Part shown: piece by piece, positions 1-11,496 of the stretch
Layout of the letters: each line of letters opens with the position of its first letter
How positions within the stretch are numbered: position 1 is the first letter of the stretch
Assembly (NCBI RefSeq): GCF_028858725.1
Contig: NC_084771.1
Location: 6,290,915-6,354,914 of the forward strand
Direction of reading: 5' to 3'
From: Colius striatus
Taxonomy: Eukaryota; Chordata; Aves; Coliiformes; Coliidae
DNA: 64,000 bases
Notes under the pieces: generated by a model
The model's input: the letters and a program-made list of their open reading frames with translations, nothing else
Told to the model about the DNA's origin: nothing
Database searches by the model: none
Made by a program: the position numbers and the translations under genes

Positions 1-1487
<1,487 letters not shown>

Positions 1488-1526
1488 TTAACAGTCCCGC
1501 TGTCAGCGCGACGCCACTGCCTCAGG

Positions 1527-1544
1527 ACTACAGCTCCCGCCGGG
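1527..1544 (+). promoter_or_regulatory. second ZNF143-like motif, opposite orientation
   Basis: This reads ACTACAGCTCCCGCCGGG, again with the ACTACAnnTCCC core, about 40 bp from the first motif and pointing the other way. The pair forms an inverted arrangement inside the TBC1D8B promoter. Confidence 0.5.
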
Positions 1545-1720
1545 TGTCGCGCGGCCGCCGGGCTGTTAGTGAGGCTGGAGGGAGGACGGGGACACTCGGC
1601 CCACCGCCCCCAGACGCGCGTCGCACTCCGGGAGCTGCGGCTGCACCACCCCCAGCCGCGGGACACACTCTTCCTTCCGCCCTCGCATGCCACACCTCCC
1701 CGGACCCTGTCAGGGACCCG

Positions 1721-3545
1721 TGCGGCCTCAGCCTCTCAGCTGCCAGGCTTCTAGCATTCCCCGAAAGTGCCTCCGTAAGGCGTGCTGGGTGGCTTTTTGC
1801 CAGTCAGAGAAGTCATTTTGACCAAACGTTTCTCCATTTCCAGCCCAGAAGACAGACAGATGTCACCAAGTGCTTTGTCTGGCTTCTGTGTTTGTTTTCC
1901 TGTTAGCACCAGGCCTTACACTGCAGCAGGATACTGGGGCACTGAATAGAAACAAGGAAAACGTGCCACGCAAGAGAGCCAGCCATGACCATCGCTTCCA
2001 TGGGCTACAGCACCCCAGCCACACCACCCATCCCTGTCTGCTCTGCAGTCACAGGCCACAGTGCTCAACATCTGACTTGTTACTTAAAAGATAATCCACC
2101 TCATTGCTTCTATCACCCAACATGGTTCAGCTCTAATTTGGAGTAGAGCAAATGCTTTGGTTGCCTTAACAACAGCTTGACTCATGGTCTTAGTACTTCC
2201 ATGATTTCTCTGCAAGACCTTTGGCATTTGTGCTCAATTTGTGCTCTTCAGATTATTTGCAGGCTGATTGCCAGTTGTTCTGTGCTGGGACAAATCAAGC
2301 TGTCCTGTTAAGGAACAAGACGACGGCTTTCATGCTCAAAAGGGATAGCACTTGAGTATCTGCCATTACTACTGTCTTCTGTTGTCATCCCTCAACCATC
2401 ATCAAGATTAGATAAAGAGCTAAATAATTGTATCAATAAATTTAGGCTTCACTCTATATAACCAACAGTTGAACAACTTGTGCAGAGAAATATATAGTTG
2501 ATAATTCACAGTGGTTGAACACTTTGGTTTAAAGTTACCTTCAGAGCCAAATTAGATTGCCAAAGCCAGTGGGTGTTCTTTCATCTATTACTAAAGACCA
2601 GCCATTACTGCTTGGCAAGAGTGGAACTCTGTTCAAATCTGCACCAGAAAAAAATCCGCAAACACCTGGGTGAAGAGGTTAACCCCTACAGCTGCCTTCT
2701 GGGCTAAACAGATAACATTTCATCCAATCTCACAGCCAAGGTAGATGTGTATATTTATGCTGTCCTACCTTAAGTCCTTTGAACAGTGCAGGTCTTCTCT
2801 GCTACAGACTCAGATGGACTAAGTCTCTCCCATTTATGGGAAGAGGCCAACTGCCATTTTCACTCCAACTAGTTTTCTACATTTGCAGCTTCTCATCACA
2901 AATCCTGCTTTTCCTTCAACCAAAAATCTTAGCAAGATTTCTACATTAAACTACACTGAAATACAACCCCTCTGCTGTGAAGCCTGGTTTCCAAGAAGTC
3001 ACAGTAATCCAGCACCAGGTGATAAGGCTTCCTCTCCCGCAGGAATGAAGAAAATCTTTCTCAGTGCCCTTTGAGAGCATACAAGTGTTTGAAGAGTCTA
3101 CATCAGAGCTTTCTTGGGGAGGGATAAATGATGGCAGAGAGTACACACTCTGAGATGATGCTGCAACCTGTTCTTCTCTCTCTTGAGGGGAAAAATAATG
3201 AACATGTGTGTGTGACTCATGGGAATATTAACAGAGTCAAGGGGCACACATTTTAGCAACCGTCACCACTTGTGGCCACATCATTTCCAGCATCTTCCAT
3301 GCAAACATTGATGTCTGTATAGCAACCCCCAAAACTATGGCACACTACAGCACACTTACATTGCATTTCAGCAGCAACCATATCCACAGGCCCATTCCTG
3401 TTTGCCTCTTGCTTGCAAGAAAGTCTGTCATGCCATAGGGCACATAGAGATGTGACATATCACAGAGCCATTCAAGCCTAAAGCATCACCACAAAACCCA
3501 AAGACCTGTTGCAAAGTACTCCAAGGGGACTCATCAAAGCAAACC
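1721..3545. other. intergenic DNA between TBC1D8B and RNF128-like L2
   Basis: About 1.8 kb of non-island DNA separates the TBC1D8B promoter from the poly(A) signal of L2, whose transcription runs toward TBC1D8B. Open frames here are short and overlap on both strands without splice or family signals. No repeat was recognised. Confidence 0.6.
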
Positions 3546-3551
3546 TTTATT
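3546..3551 (-). terminator. poly(A) signal AATAAA of RNF128-like L2
   Basis: AATAAA on the minus strand lies 35 bp after the L2 stop codon. The adjoining sequence (about 3558-3600) is homologous to the 3' end of L1 at 44280-44340, so the 3' end was copied with the gene. Confidence 0.65.
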
Positions 3552-3585
3552 TAAATATTCAAACTGGATATAAATCAGGAACTGT

Positions 3586-3758
3586 TTACAACCAATCTGT
3601 CAGGATTGCTGAAGGCCTATGCCCTGCTGTTGGATCCTCCACAGGATCCAGTTCTCCAACCTCAGCTTCGTCAGCCTCAGAACTTGTGTGGTTGTCTTGT
3701 GGCAGAACATTGGCATCAAGGGGCTGGGTGTCCTTGATTACAAGCTGCACGTTGTGAA
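3586..3758 (-). CDS. L2 exon 7 (C-terminal tail)
   Basis: Acceptor TTCTGGACAG precedes 3758. The exon completes a phase-1 codon, then encodes 56 residues starting HNVQLV and ending ILTDWL, with an acidic SSEADEAEVGELDP stretch that aligns with the tail of RNF128. Intron 6 is only 116 bp. If it is retained, the exon 6 frame runs on and stops at 3738, giving a different tail. Confidence 0.8.
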
Positions 3759-6700
3759 CTGTCCAGAAGAAAACCAAGACAACACAAATTCAGAAGCATC
3801 ACAAGCAAGCTTTACTACCTTAAAGCAAACCATGCTTGCTCTTCTAGCTAGACAGAACTCAAGAGTATACAAACATTCTACTGGTGGCTCCTCCTGCAGA
3901 AGAGATTCATTTGTTGTTTGTAGAGTATCCTGTCCAGATGATGCAGCTTCACTATTGTCACCCACTTCATCAACTGTGGAGACATATGCTCTGCCACTGG
4001 ATCCTCTGCCTTGCTCAGCCGCTTCTACATCCACCTGGGTGAAACAAGAGAAAACAGTTCAGTTGCAACTTTATAGGAGGCTGCATTTTCCCAGGAGAGC
4101 AATGTCTGCAAGGACTGCAGTGAGCTTTGACACAGAAATAAATAGAGGCTGAACAAAGCTCTGCTGTTAACCTCCAGCATCACAGGGGGAAACTGTTTCT
4201 GCCTAATAGAGTGGGAAGTTTGGGTGCAGCTTCTGCTTTCCTGAGCCAGCTTTTCCTTGTACTACCCAGTAACAGGACAACAGCTTCTTCCTTCCACACA
4301 GGGCACATCTCCCTTGCCCTGGCAAGCTCTGGCATAGAATCATAGAATTGCAGAATGGTAGGGGTTGGAAGGGACCTTTAGAGATCATCTAGTCCAACAT
4401 CCTTGCAGAAGCAAGATCAGAACACAAGAAAACATGTCCAGGTGGGTCTTGAAGACTTCCAAGGAAGGAGACTACACACCATCCCTGGGCAGCCCATGAG
4501 AGGGCTCCTTTATCTGAACAGTGAGATAGCTTTTTCTTATGTTTAAATGGAATTTTTGTGTTCTGGCTTCATCCCATTACCCTTTGTCCTGTTTCTAGAT
4601 ACAATAGAAAAAAGGGATGTCCCCAACTGAGAGGGCCCAGGCACTGGCAGCCCCTGGCAACAGCATCTTCCCCCAGCACTGGCCACAACAAGCGTTGCAG
4701 AACACATCAGAAATTCCTCAGACACCCACACTAACACTTTCCCTTTTGAAGGGCTGTGGAGCCTTAGGAACTGAAGAGAGGCTGGTGGCAGGGACAGAGG
4801 GAGCTGTCAAAGTCAGCCTGAAGCCTTGAGAAACACCCTCAGCTGCAGGCACAAGAGTGACACAACAACTAGTCCTGCAGCCTCTCGCCGCTGACACGGC
4901 AATGCCTGTGCTTGGCTCCTGTGCTCTGCAGCCCAGCAGCAGGAAATAGCTCCAGCCGTGGCTGCTGCACCAGCCTCACTCTGCAATGGCATCTGCACCA
5001 AGAAAGGCCGCTGCCTCACCTCAACACGCAGCACGTTGAAGATGTCCCATTTGCACACTGAGCATATCCTGTGCTCCAGGAGACAGGGGTCAGTGCAGCA
5101 CTGGTGGAAGAGGTGCCTGGGGGAAGAAGGAACCACAGCTTAGGGCTCAGAGCAGGAAAGCTGTTGATGGAGCAGCGGCAAAGGCCCATTTAGAATCTCT
5201 GAGAATTTATTCCTTCTACAAAGGAAGGAATTGCTCCTTCTAAGAGCAATCAAATTAAAAGTGCTACACTACTGGGCTACTACCCAAATCAGCATGGTTG
5301 AACAGGTTTTGCAGGAGCACAACTCTGTTAGTAACCTGTAAGCTGACAAGAAATGGGCATCGATTGGCCAGTTACCTGCAGTTTACAAGTAACCTCCTGA
5401 GACACCTGCAAAGGAAGAAATCTTTCAAAAGCCCTGGGATCCCCAGGAGAGGCACTGCCAAGCCCCACTTGTCAGCCCCCTCACAGGGGAAGTTATGAAC
5501 ACGGGCCATCAAGGCACACTCCAAGGCTCTGTTTCCGCCATTCCTCTTCTGCAAAACTCTCCTTCACAGAGATGCAGAATTCTTACTGTGCTTGATTCAA
5601 ATTCCCACAGCGGAAGGAACAAGCAGGAAGATGCTCACTTCCACACTTTGCATTGAGGGACAGTTTGGAAGAAACTCACTTGCAGGTCAGGACACGCATG
5701 TCTTGCTTCGGCTGGAAGGGCTCAAGGTACACAACACAAATTTCTCCTTCAGGTCCAAGCTCCTAAAGGGATTAAATGAATTCACAGCATTAACAGACTT
5801 GGAGAGCTTCCTTTGAGCTACAGTCACACATCCTGCACACAAAGGGGTCTGGCTACAGCCAGCTCAGCCTGCTCCCATATCGAATGGCACAGAAACACAC
5901 TGTGTGGGTTACTCCGAGCCAAGCCCACACTTCAGCAGAGCCATGGAAAGTTTCATCCCATGGTGGGCAACAACAGCTGCAAACCAGCTCTGGGTCATTT
6001 GAGACACTTCTGGAGAGGTTTAGAAACTGCTGCCTCCAGTTTTTGTCACAAAAAGAAGCGTCAGGAAGCTGATGAGACAGACTGGTTGGCCTCGAAGCAT
6101 CCCTGCCGGCCGATGCCGACCCCTCACCTCAGCGAGCCCAAAGCAGCAGCTAAAAACAACCGGATTGCTGAGGAGAACGTGCAACTTGGAAAGTCCTGCA
6201 CCCCAGAAAAGGACCTGGTCTGACAGAGGAACCATCTCTGCAGCAGACAGGGACAGGCACAGAGGGACTTGCCCATCCTGCACCAGTCCTAAGGACAACG
6301 CTGGGGGTTCCGTGCAAAGAGTGGGCTGTAACACGTGGGTGCTGATGGGCTCAGGCCTACCTTGTCCCCTTGCTTCATGGTGCGCAGCTCAAAATGTTCT
6401 ATGGCCAACTTAGTCATTGCCCTCAGCTGCTGCTGTAACAGAAAGCAGTCCAGGTTAACACAGTCCTTCAGATCTCTAGGAGTGCTTAGGAATCCTTCCC
6501 AAGTGCCTGCTGCCAGTTTAGAACCCAGATGTTATCAAATGAGCACAGTAAGCACAGCCACCCTCTTTAGAGACAACGTGAAACTGAGTTTCGGGATGTA
6601 CTGATGTGGTTCTTGACTCAGGATGACACACCAAAAGGCCACAGACAACATCACTGGCCATCTGGACTGTTAAGGAGGGTTAACACCCTGAGGAAGTGAA

Positions 6701-8401
6701 CTTGACAGTTCTGTGCTAAGTGGAAGGCAGTGAGCCATCTTCCACACCTGCCTTGTTTATCCACCTTCTTGCACACAGGCCCCACCATACAGTAAGAAGA
6801 AAATACGCATTCAGAGAAGAACTAGCATTTTGTCAACAGTTTAGTTAGCTGGCTCATGAGGAAAAGGCTTCTCTCTTTTAACTCAGAGCTAAGCAGATGT
6901 GCCACCAAACGTAGACCTTCGCTGGGACTGCAAGACAGCTTGACTGGCTCTCAAGAGACGCTCAGCTTTTTAAAGAAACCCGTGGCATAGTTGTACATTC
7001 CTGACGTGTGCAATTCCTGCTCAAGCTCCTGCCTCCACCAGTATTTTGCCCTCAAGATCCACAGCATGGAGTCATGGTATAAAAAAGCAACAACACACAA
7101 ACTCACCTGACTATCAGACAGGGCCCCTGCAACATTGCATCTCCGGACAGAATACCAAATGTAGTAGCACATAATTGCTATTAGGGTCGTGAGAAACAAC
7201 ACAGAGATGAAGAAGATGGTGTATAGTATCACCAAAAGTCCAAATGTTTTCCCCGCATTTATAGCCATGGTCACTCTCAGGCCGCTCTTGATGCGGTGTA
7301 AGATCTCCATGCCTTTCCGGTTGCCAATCATAATTGCAACAATATTTTCAGCACCTGCAAAGGAGAAGAGGAATCTCTGCTCAGTTCTAAGGTGTATACA
7401 AAAGTCTTTGTCTTACATGTCCCAGTTGAAGTGCTACAGAACAGATTGGAAAGTCTCTAATGAGCATTTGCAGATTCAACTTGAGCTCATGGACTGTGTC
7501 ATCTCCATGGGCTTGTGGAGCTCACAGCTCTGGCTGATTCCCTGGGAGGTGCAGATGGGAACCATGTTCAGAAGTTCTTCTCTCCAGCACACTCCTCACT
7601 CCCATACAGGGGACACATGCTCATCATTTCAGACCCAGCACATGGGCCATTTACATTTTCATGTGCCTTTGAACTGCATGAAAGTAAAGATCAGCCCTCT
7701 TCAGAGTGAGGTCAGTAGGGACTGTGGCATGTCCAGGAGCTCAGGGACGTCAGGCACACAGCTGTTGGCTTAGGGACCCTTCCTGCACCAGCTCCGACTC
7801 TCCCCCTGCTCTGCAGCTGCTCCTTAACAGCTCCTTTCTAAATGTGATGGTACTGTTGAGTACTTCCCCAGACACTGAGCAACCAAGGCCAGAGATCATC
7901 CACAGGCTCCTCCTTCCTCACAGCCTGGCAGGGCAGCCCTGGGCCCAACCTCAGAGCAAGGCTGAGGTCTGAGCACCCCACACAGCGATACTCACCGAGA
8001 GGCTTCATGGGGAAAACGTCGTTGCCTTTGCCCTGCGCGTTGTAGATCACAACGGCCGCTGCTCCCCGTCTGGCTGCCACCTGGATTTTGTCAGCAAAGC
8101 TGCAGCTGCCGCTTTGGATCAGCGCGATCCAGGGCTGGTGGCTGGTGCTGAACTGGGTGTTTGGGGCGCAGGCTTGAAGGCTGCCAGAGACAGGAATGGC
8201 CACGAGCCCCGAGGCGCTACGGCGAGGAGATCCTGAGCCATAGACACCACAGTTGCACTGCTGGGTGGCACTGGTGTTGCTGGTGCTGTTGAAATAGACC
8301 AGATCTAGAGAGGCACTGCCAAAAGATGTCTCTCTGGTCTTAAATAAAGCCCTTATATCCAGGAGAAGGCAGAAAAAACAAAACTTGGCAGCCTCCATCA
8401 C
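3586..8401 (-). CDS. RNF128-like gene L2: PA-TM-RING protein with degenerate RING (412 aa, 7 exons)
   Basis: Spliced CDS on the minus strand: 8401-7996, 7354-7107, 6432-6361, 5762-5680, 5116-5020, 4034-3875, 3758-3586, giving 412 codons and a stop. The family (RNF128/GRAIL) consists of endosomal transmembrane E3 ubiquitin ligases with a luminal PA domain and a cytosolic RING-H2. The predicted protein has an N-terminal hydrophobic stretch (FCFFCLLL), a PA domain (about 30-160), a membrane segment (about 173-203), RING-H2 (about 251-291) and an acidic tail. Exon 1 is of the type used by the shorter (402-residue) human RNF128 isoform. RING ligands seen are C251, C269, H271, H274, C277, C288 and C291, but the second ligand is Tyr254 and the E2-contact Trp is Cys281. 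The frame is open and the introns are GT-AG. The gene probably makes a protein, but E3 activity is doubtful. It lies between RNF128 and TBC1D8B. Confidence 0.86.
3875..4034 (-). CDS. L2 exon 6 (acidic tail)
   Basis: Acceptor TTCACCCAG. Encodes [14 protein letters not shown] and continues to TTNESLLQEEPPVE, the counterpart of the human tail segment containing STNESLQ. The donor (AAT, then GTTTGT) is weak but stands exactly where RNF128 has GTACGT and keeps the phase needed for exon 7. Confidence 0.78.
4335..4622 (-). mobile_element. CR1 LINE 3' fragment inside L2 intron 5
   Basis: Minus-strand CR1, 5'-truncated and ending at the family's 3' terminus (AGAATCATAGAAT next to GGGTTGGAAGGGACC). 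L1 and RNF128 have uninterrupted sequence at the matching place, so this copy landed in L2 after the gene copies separated. Confidence 0.9.
5020..5116 (-). CDS. L2 exon 5 (second half of RING-H2)
   Basis: Acceptor CTTCCCCCAG, donor GTGAGG. The 32 codons start HLFHQCCTDPCLLEH and go on to CSVCKWD. The Trp of the family's DPWLLEH motif is Cys here, and the Pro of CPxC is Ser. By eye 9 of 32 residues differ from L1. Confidence 0.85.
5680..5762 (-). CDS. L2 exon 4 (first half of RING-H2)
   Basis: Acceptor CTTTAG, donor GTGAGT. Encodes [16 protein letters not shown] and then QPKQDMRVLTC. In RNF128 and L1 the first zinc pair is CxxC; here it is C-V-V-Y. Seven base differences from L1 fall in 83 bp, five of them changing residues. 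Confidence 0.87.
6361..6432 (-). CDS. L2 exon 3 (juxtamembrane linker)
   Basis: 24 codons, [14 protein letters not shown] then [10 protein letters not shown], matching the human segment ending LRTLKQGDK. The acceptor is followed by CAGCAG, making a NAGNAG-type tandem acceptor found only in this copy. Confidence 0.85.
7107..7354 (-). CDS. L2 exon 2 (end of PA domain and membrane segment)
   Basis: Acceptor TTTGCAG, donor GTGAGT, 248 nt. Encodes [18 protein letters not shown], the end of the PA domain, then the membrane span FGLLVILYTIFFISVLF and on to IAIMCYYIWY. The transmembrane half differs strongly from RNF128 but resembles L1. Confidence 0.88.
7355..7995 (-). other. L2 intron 1, template of relics elsewhere in the window
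   Basis: This 641-bp intron is the reference for two other places. It matches RNF128 intron 1 at 23333-23826 almost throughout, and its exon-1-proximal part matches the orphan segment at 49920-50093. L1 intron 1 is a shorter version missing a central part. Confidence 0.85.
7996..8401 (-). CDS. L2 exon 1 (signal peptide and most of PA domain)
   Basis: Start ATGATGG at 8401. 135 codons plus one base, donor GTGAGT. Encodes [14 protein letters not shown], a variable stretch, then [25 protein letters not shown] and [20 protein letters not shown]. This is the type of first exon found in the 402-residue human isoform. It is identical to L1 for about 290 bp apart from one base, except in the block 8317-8364. 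Confidence 0.87.
8317..8364 (-). other. 48-bp hyperdivergent block in L2 exon 1
   Basis: By eye about 27 of 48 bases match L1 (48160-48207), while flanks on both sides match almost perfectly. Length is equal, so the frame is kept. The block encodes the end of the signal peptide and the start of the mature protein: DIRALFKTRETSFGSA here, [16 protein letters not shown] in L1. Confidence 0.85.
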
Positions 8402-9081
8402 TGCTCACTGCTATAAACACAAATGTATCTGCCTGGAAGTCTTTTTGTCTGGCAGTGGGTGGTGGTTAGCCCACAACCTGACGAGGAGTTTGGAACAGCA
8501 GTTCCAAGAGGCACTTGACCCCGTGCCACTGAGACCCCCAAGTGTCACTCAGTTGCTCTGGAGCCCGGCCTGGGATTCAAGTGACCCGCCCTCCCATTGT
8601 GACGCAGCAGCCTTTGGCCCCTTCACAACCTTCTGCTCCTTCTTCACAAAGCACCATTCTGCCCCTCCTCTCTCCCAGTACTGCTCAAACTCCAGCTTGG
8701 ATGATGTTCCCCCCAGAGATGGCTCCAGCCTCCTCAAGCCCTGGTCCAACCTGAAGGTCACTCCAGAGGCCCAGGCCATCTTTCATTTGGCTGTGGAAGC
8801 TCAGAGTTCTCACTTCTCTGTGCTGCAAACAACCTTGTTCAAAAGGGGAAGAGTGAAGGGAGTAAGGAAGGAAATCTTCCAAAACTCCCCATGTTGCAGA
8901 CTGACATAACCAAGTCATTCCCCACATTGCTCCTGGCAGATTCTTTCAGTCATCCACACTCTTGTGTCCAGCTTGTTCTGCTGTATATAATCACCTGGTT
9001 GCTTTAAACCAGTACAAGAGATGTAGAATCATGTCAGCTGATCACAGGAGCAAACTCCCTCTCAGCCCATTTTCACACTCC
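8402..9081 (-). promoter_or_regulatory. 5' flank of L2, duplicated upstream of L1
   Basis: Near-identical to 48245-48892 upstream of L1. No CpG island and no convincing TATA box at a useful distance. A 29-bp piece at 8982-9010 is present here but not upstream of L1; on the minus strand it lets CTGGTT pair with AACCAG. The conserved flank is the likely promoter but could also simply reflect recent copying. Confidence 0.6.
8490..8507. promoter_or_regulatory. inverted repeat TTGGAAC-4-GTTCCAA
   Basis: Perfect 7-bp arms with a 4-bp spacer about 90 bp upstream of the L2 start codon; the same element occurs at 48333-48350 before L1. It resembles a binding site for a dimer, but the 4-bp spacing does not fit a steroid receptor element (which needs 3 between hexamers). 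Confidence 0.4.
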
Positions 9082-10130
9082 ATGTTTTCTTTTAAACAAA
9101 ACTCCTCACATAAATAAGATTACAAGAACACAACAGATTTGCACATTAAGCTGCAAAACCAGAGAAACAGTCAATTCTGCTGCATCATGGCAGCTCAGAT
9201 TCTATTCAGTCACAGTCACTGTATGCAGTTCTTCACATTAAATACCAAAATCTCAAAAATATGGTTGAAAATTTGTGCCTTGGGCTTTGAGCAAGTCCAC
9301 ACCTTTACAGGGGGGACACACTTCATGAAGTGCTCCAGTAGTAGTTCACTGACTTAAACTGCTGCTGTCCCTAGGACTCAGCTAGCACATTTCTTGAGGA
9401 AATGCCGTGCATCTGCCTTACCCTTAGAAATACTAGATCTGGAAAAAAGGCAGGCCTATTGCCTCAAAAGACAAGAAATACAAAGGCTCAAATCTGCTAC
9501 ACTAAGCAACACAGAAACATCTACAAAAAGCCAAAATGCCTTTCAAAGTATTTAACTGATATGAATCACACACCTCTCAGACAGTCTTTTTTGAAGGTCC
9601 ATCTTGTTCCTGTTAAACACAGGAGACTGGCAGGTGGTTTCTTGAGAGCACACCATCACAACATTCTAGTAGCCTAGTCCAGAACAAAGAGCATGTAGTT
9701 GTTTTTAAATGCTTTGTCTTACAAAGCAAGCATGAACTCTTGAGTAAGGGAGGGATGATGAGCAACGTGACAATGTGGGATGCACCCTGTCCAAGCTGAA
9801 GAGTTCATGGAAGATTTCATGCCTTCTGCTAAAAATGAAATGCAATTCAAAGGCATCTCTCCCTGAACACACCCTAAGGTGCTTGGGTTTTCTTTTAGAC
9901 AAAGTGCAGCTACTAGGTTTAAGCTTCTCAACACAATTTCAATCCCTGAAACAGTAGCACCCCACCCATCATGAGCACTCCTTATTCCCATGAGTTTGAG
10001 CAAGCACAGCTCCTTGTTGGCCTCCTAAACCCAAAGGGAGTTGGGGGCTGTGGGATGGGGCAAATTCAGCACGTCTTTCCATGTAAGAGCTGTTGGGCAA
10101 CATTTCATGTCACAGTCATTGAAATAGAAT
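9082..10130. other. intergenic DNA between RNF128 3' end and L2
   Basis: About 1 kb of AT-rich DNA. The part at about 10003-10090 is homologous to 44147-44225 downstream of L1, marking the shared 3' flank of the gene copies. No gene or named repeat seen otherwise. Confidence 0.6.
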
Positions 10131-10136
10131 TTTATT
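10131..10136 (-). terminator. RNF128: distal poly(A) signal AATAAA of RNF128
   Basis: AATAAA on the minus strand at the place homologous to the L1 signal at 44267-44272. It would give a 3' untranslated region of about 1.2 kb. Other AATAAA hexamers at 10242-10247 and 11172-11177 could give shorter ends. Confidence 0.5.
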
Positions 10137-11353
10137 TACATTTTAGCATCCATAGTCCATAAAATCATGAAATATTTACAAGCATTTTTGTTGCACTGTA
10201 GCTAAGAAAATGCCTTGCGTCCCCTCCAGACTCAATGGTACTTTATTGCCGGCCTTAAGACAAAGTTTGCTAACATTAGAAACCAGCCCTGGATAGAGAG
10301 ATTAAAAAATAAAGTGCATCTGTAAAATATCCTGTTACCTTCCCTGGGCAAGGCCCTGCACTTAACATTGAGAGACATGGTGTTCCTCCTCAACCCCAGT
10401 TCCACTTGCCACAGAGGGCAGACAAGGTCTCCAGTCCTTTGCTATGGTTATGGGGCAGGAGCTCTTCCTGCTATCTCAGCACACCAGCAAGACAAGGCAC
10501 GGCAACAGTCCGGCAATTTCCAGAGGCTGCATCATTTTCTGAACAAAATACAGCAGATCCTTTGGGAAGTATCTGTCTTTTCTTCTTCAGTCTTCCTGAA
10601 GTCATCCCTGATGCTGGCAAAGTCAGAGCTCCGGGGTATTGCTGGTACCAGAGATGGTTCCAATGCCTCAAATCACAGAGGATCTTTCCAAATGTCTAAT
10701 CTAGGCAGGTTTGAAAAGTTCCTACAGTTGTTCCCTTTACAGTAGCATGCAAGTCAGATTTGGCCTGTCAGCTCAAAGCTCTTTTTCCCTTTAGAAATGG
10801 CTAATTGGTGGGTTGGAGTTGAGAGGTAGAGAATCAAATCAGTTTCCTAGAGAAACAAAGAGCAAAAATCCAGTTTGACAGGCAGTAGTTTGTACTTTCT
10901 CCCATCAAATTAGTGCACTGCAATATTAAATAGTGTTGCTTATTTACCAGACACAGGTTGGTTTAAACTATTAGACCAGATCAAAATCAATTTGTTTACA
11001 ATGAAAATCCACTTGAATTCCAACAATAAACAGGAAAAAAAAAAAGTCAAAGCAATTCCTAGTAGAGACAGCTACAACATGAAGAAGCTTCTGCTTATTA
11101 AATGACTCAAACACTGAGGAGAAGCTTTGCTGAAGATGGAACTTTCGGTGTAGTGTTAAAAATCTGACCGTTTTATTTAAGATAGCTTCATCTGAAGCAT
11201 GCTAGAGCTAGATTCCACAGGGAAGACATGGTTGTAAGAATGGCAAACCATACAGTTATGCTTAGAACAAATGTTTTGTCTCAGCATTGCCAAGACAGTA
11301 TTTCTCTGCTGTTTAGTACACGTGATGGCAGCAGGCCGCTCCTCGCCGAAGGC
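10137..11353 (-). other. RNF128: probable RNF128 3' untranslated region
   Basis: Sequence between the RNF128 stop codon and the distal poly(A) signal. No coding frame fits the gene here and no interspersed repeat was recognised. The extent depends on which of three AATAAA hexamers is used. Confidence 0.5.
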
Positions 11354-11496
11354 CTACACCCGGCTGTTGGGCACCTCCTTGGGATCCGATTCACCAACTT
11401 GGGCTTCGTCTGCCTCAAAACTTGGGTTGTCAACTTGTGGCAGAACATTGGCAGCAGAGGGCTGGGCTTCATTGACTACAAGCTGCATGTTGTCAT
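11354..11496 (-). CDS. RNF128: RNF128 exon 7 (C-terminal tail)
   Basis: Acceptor CCTGGACAG. Encodes [20 protein letters not shown], then [15 protein letters not shown] and ends NSRV. The human tail has LQLVNHEANSVAVDVIPH and VDNPTFEEDE, so this exon fixes the gene as RNF128. Confidence 0.9.

Noticed and set aside
5372-5554. 60-codon frame present in the matching intron of all three RNF128 copies (also 15836-16018 and 45818-46000)
   Set aside because: The whole intron is near-identical between copies, and the few differences change residues, so there is no sign of coding constraint.
6020-6334. 104-codon minus-strand frame shared with 16484-16798
   Set aside because: It lies in intron 3 between good exons, is lost in L1, and matches only because the introns were duplicated.
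8490-8507. Steroid hormone receptor element upstream of L2
   Set aside because: The arms resemble half-sites but the spacing is one base short of the receptor consensus.
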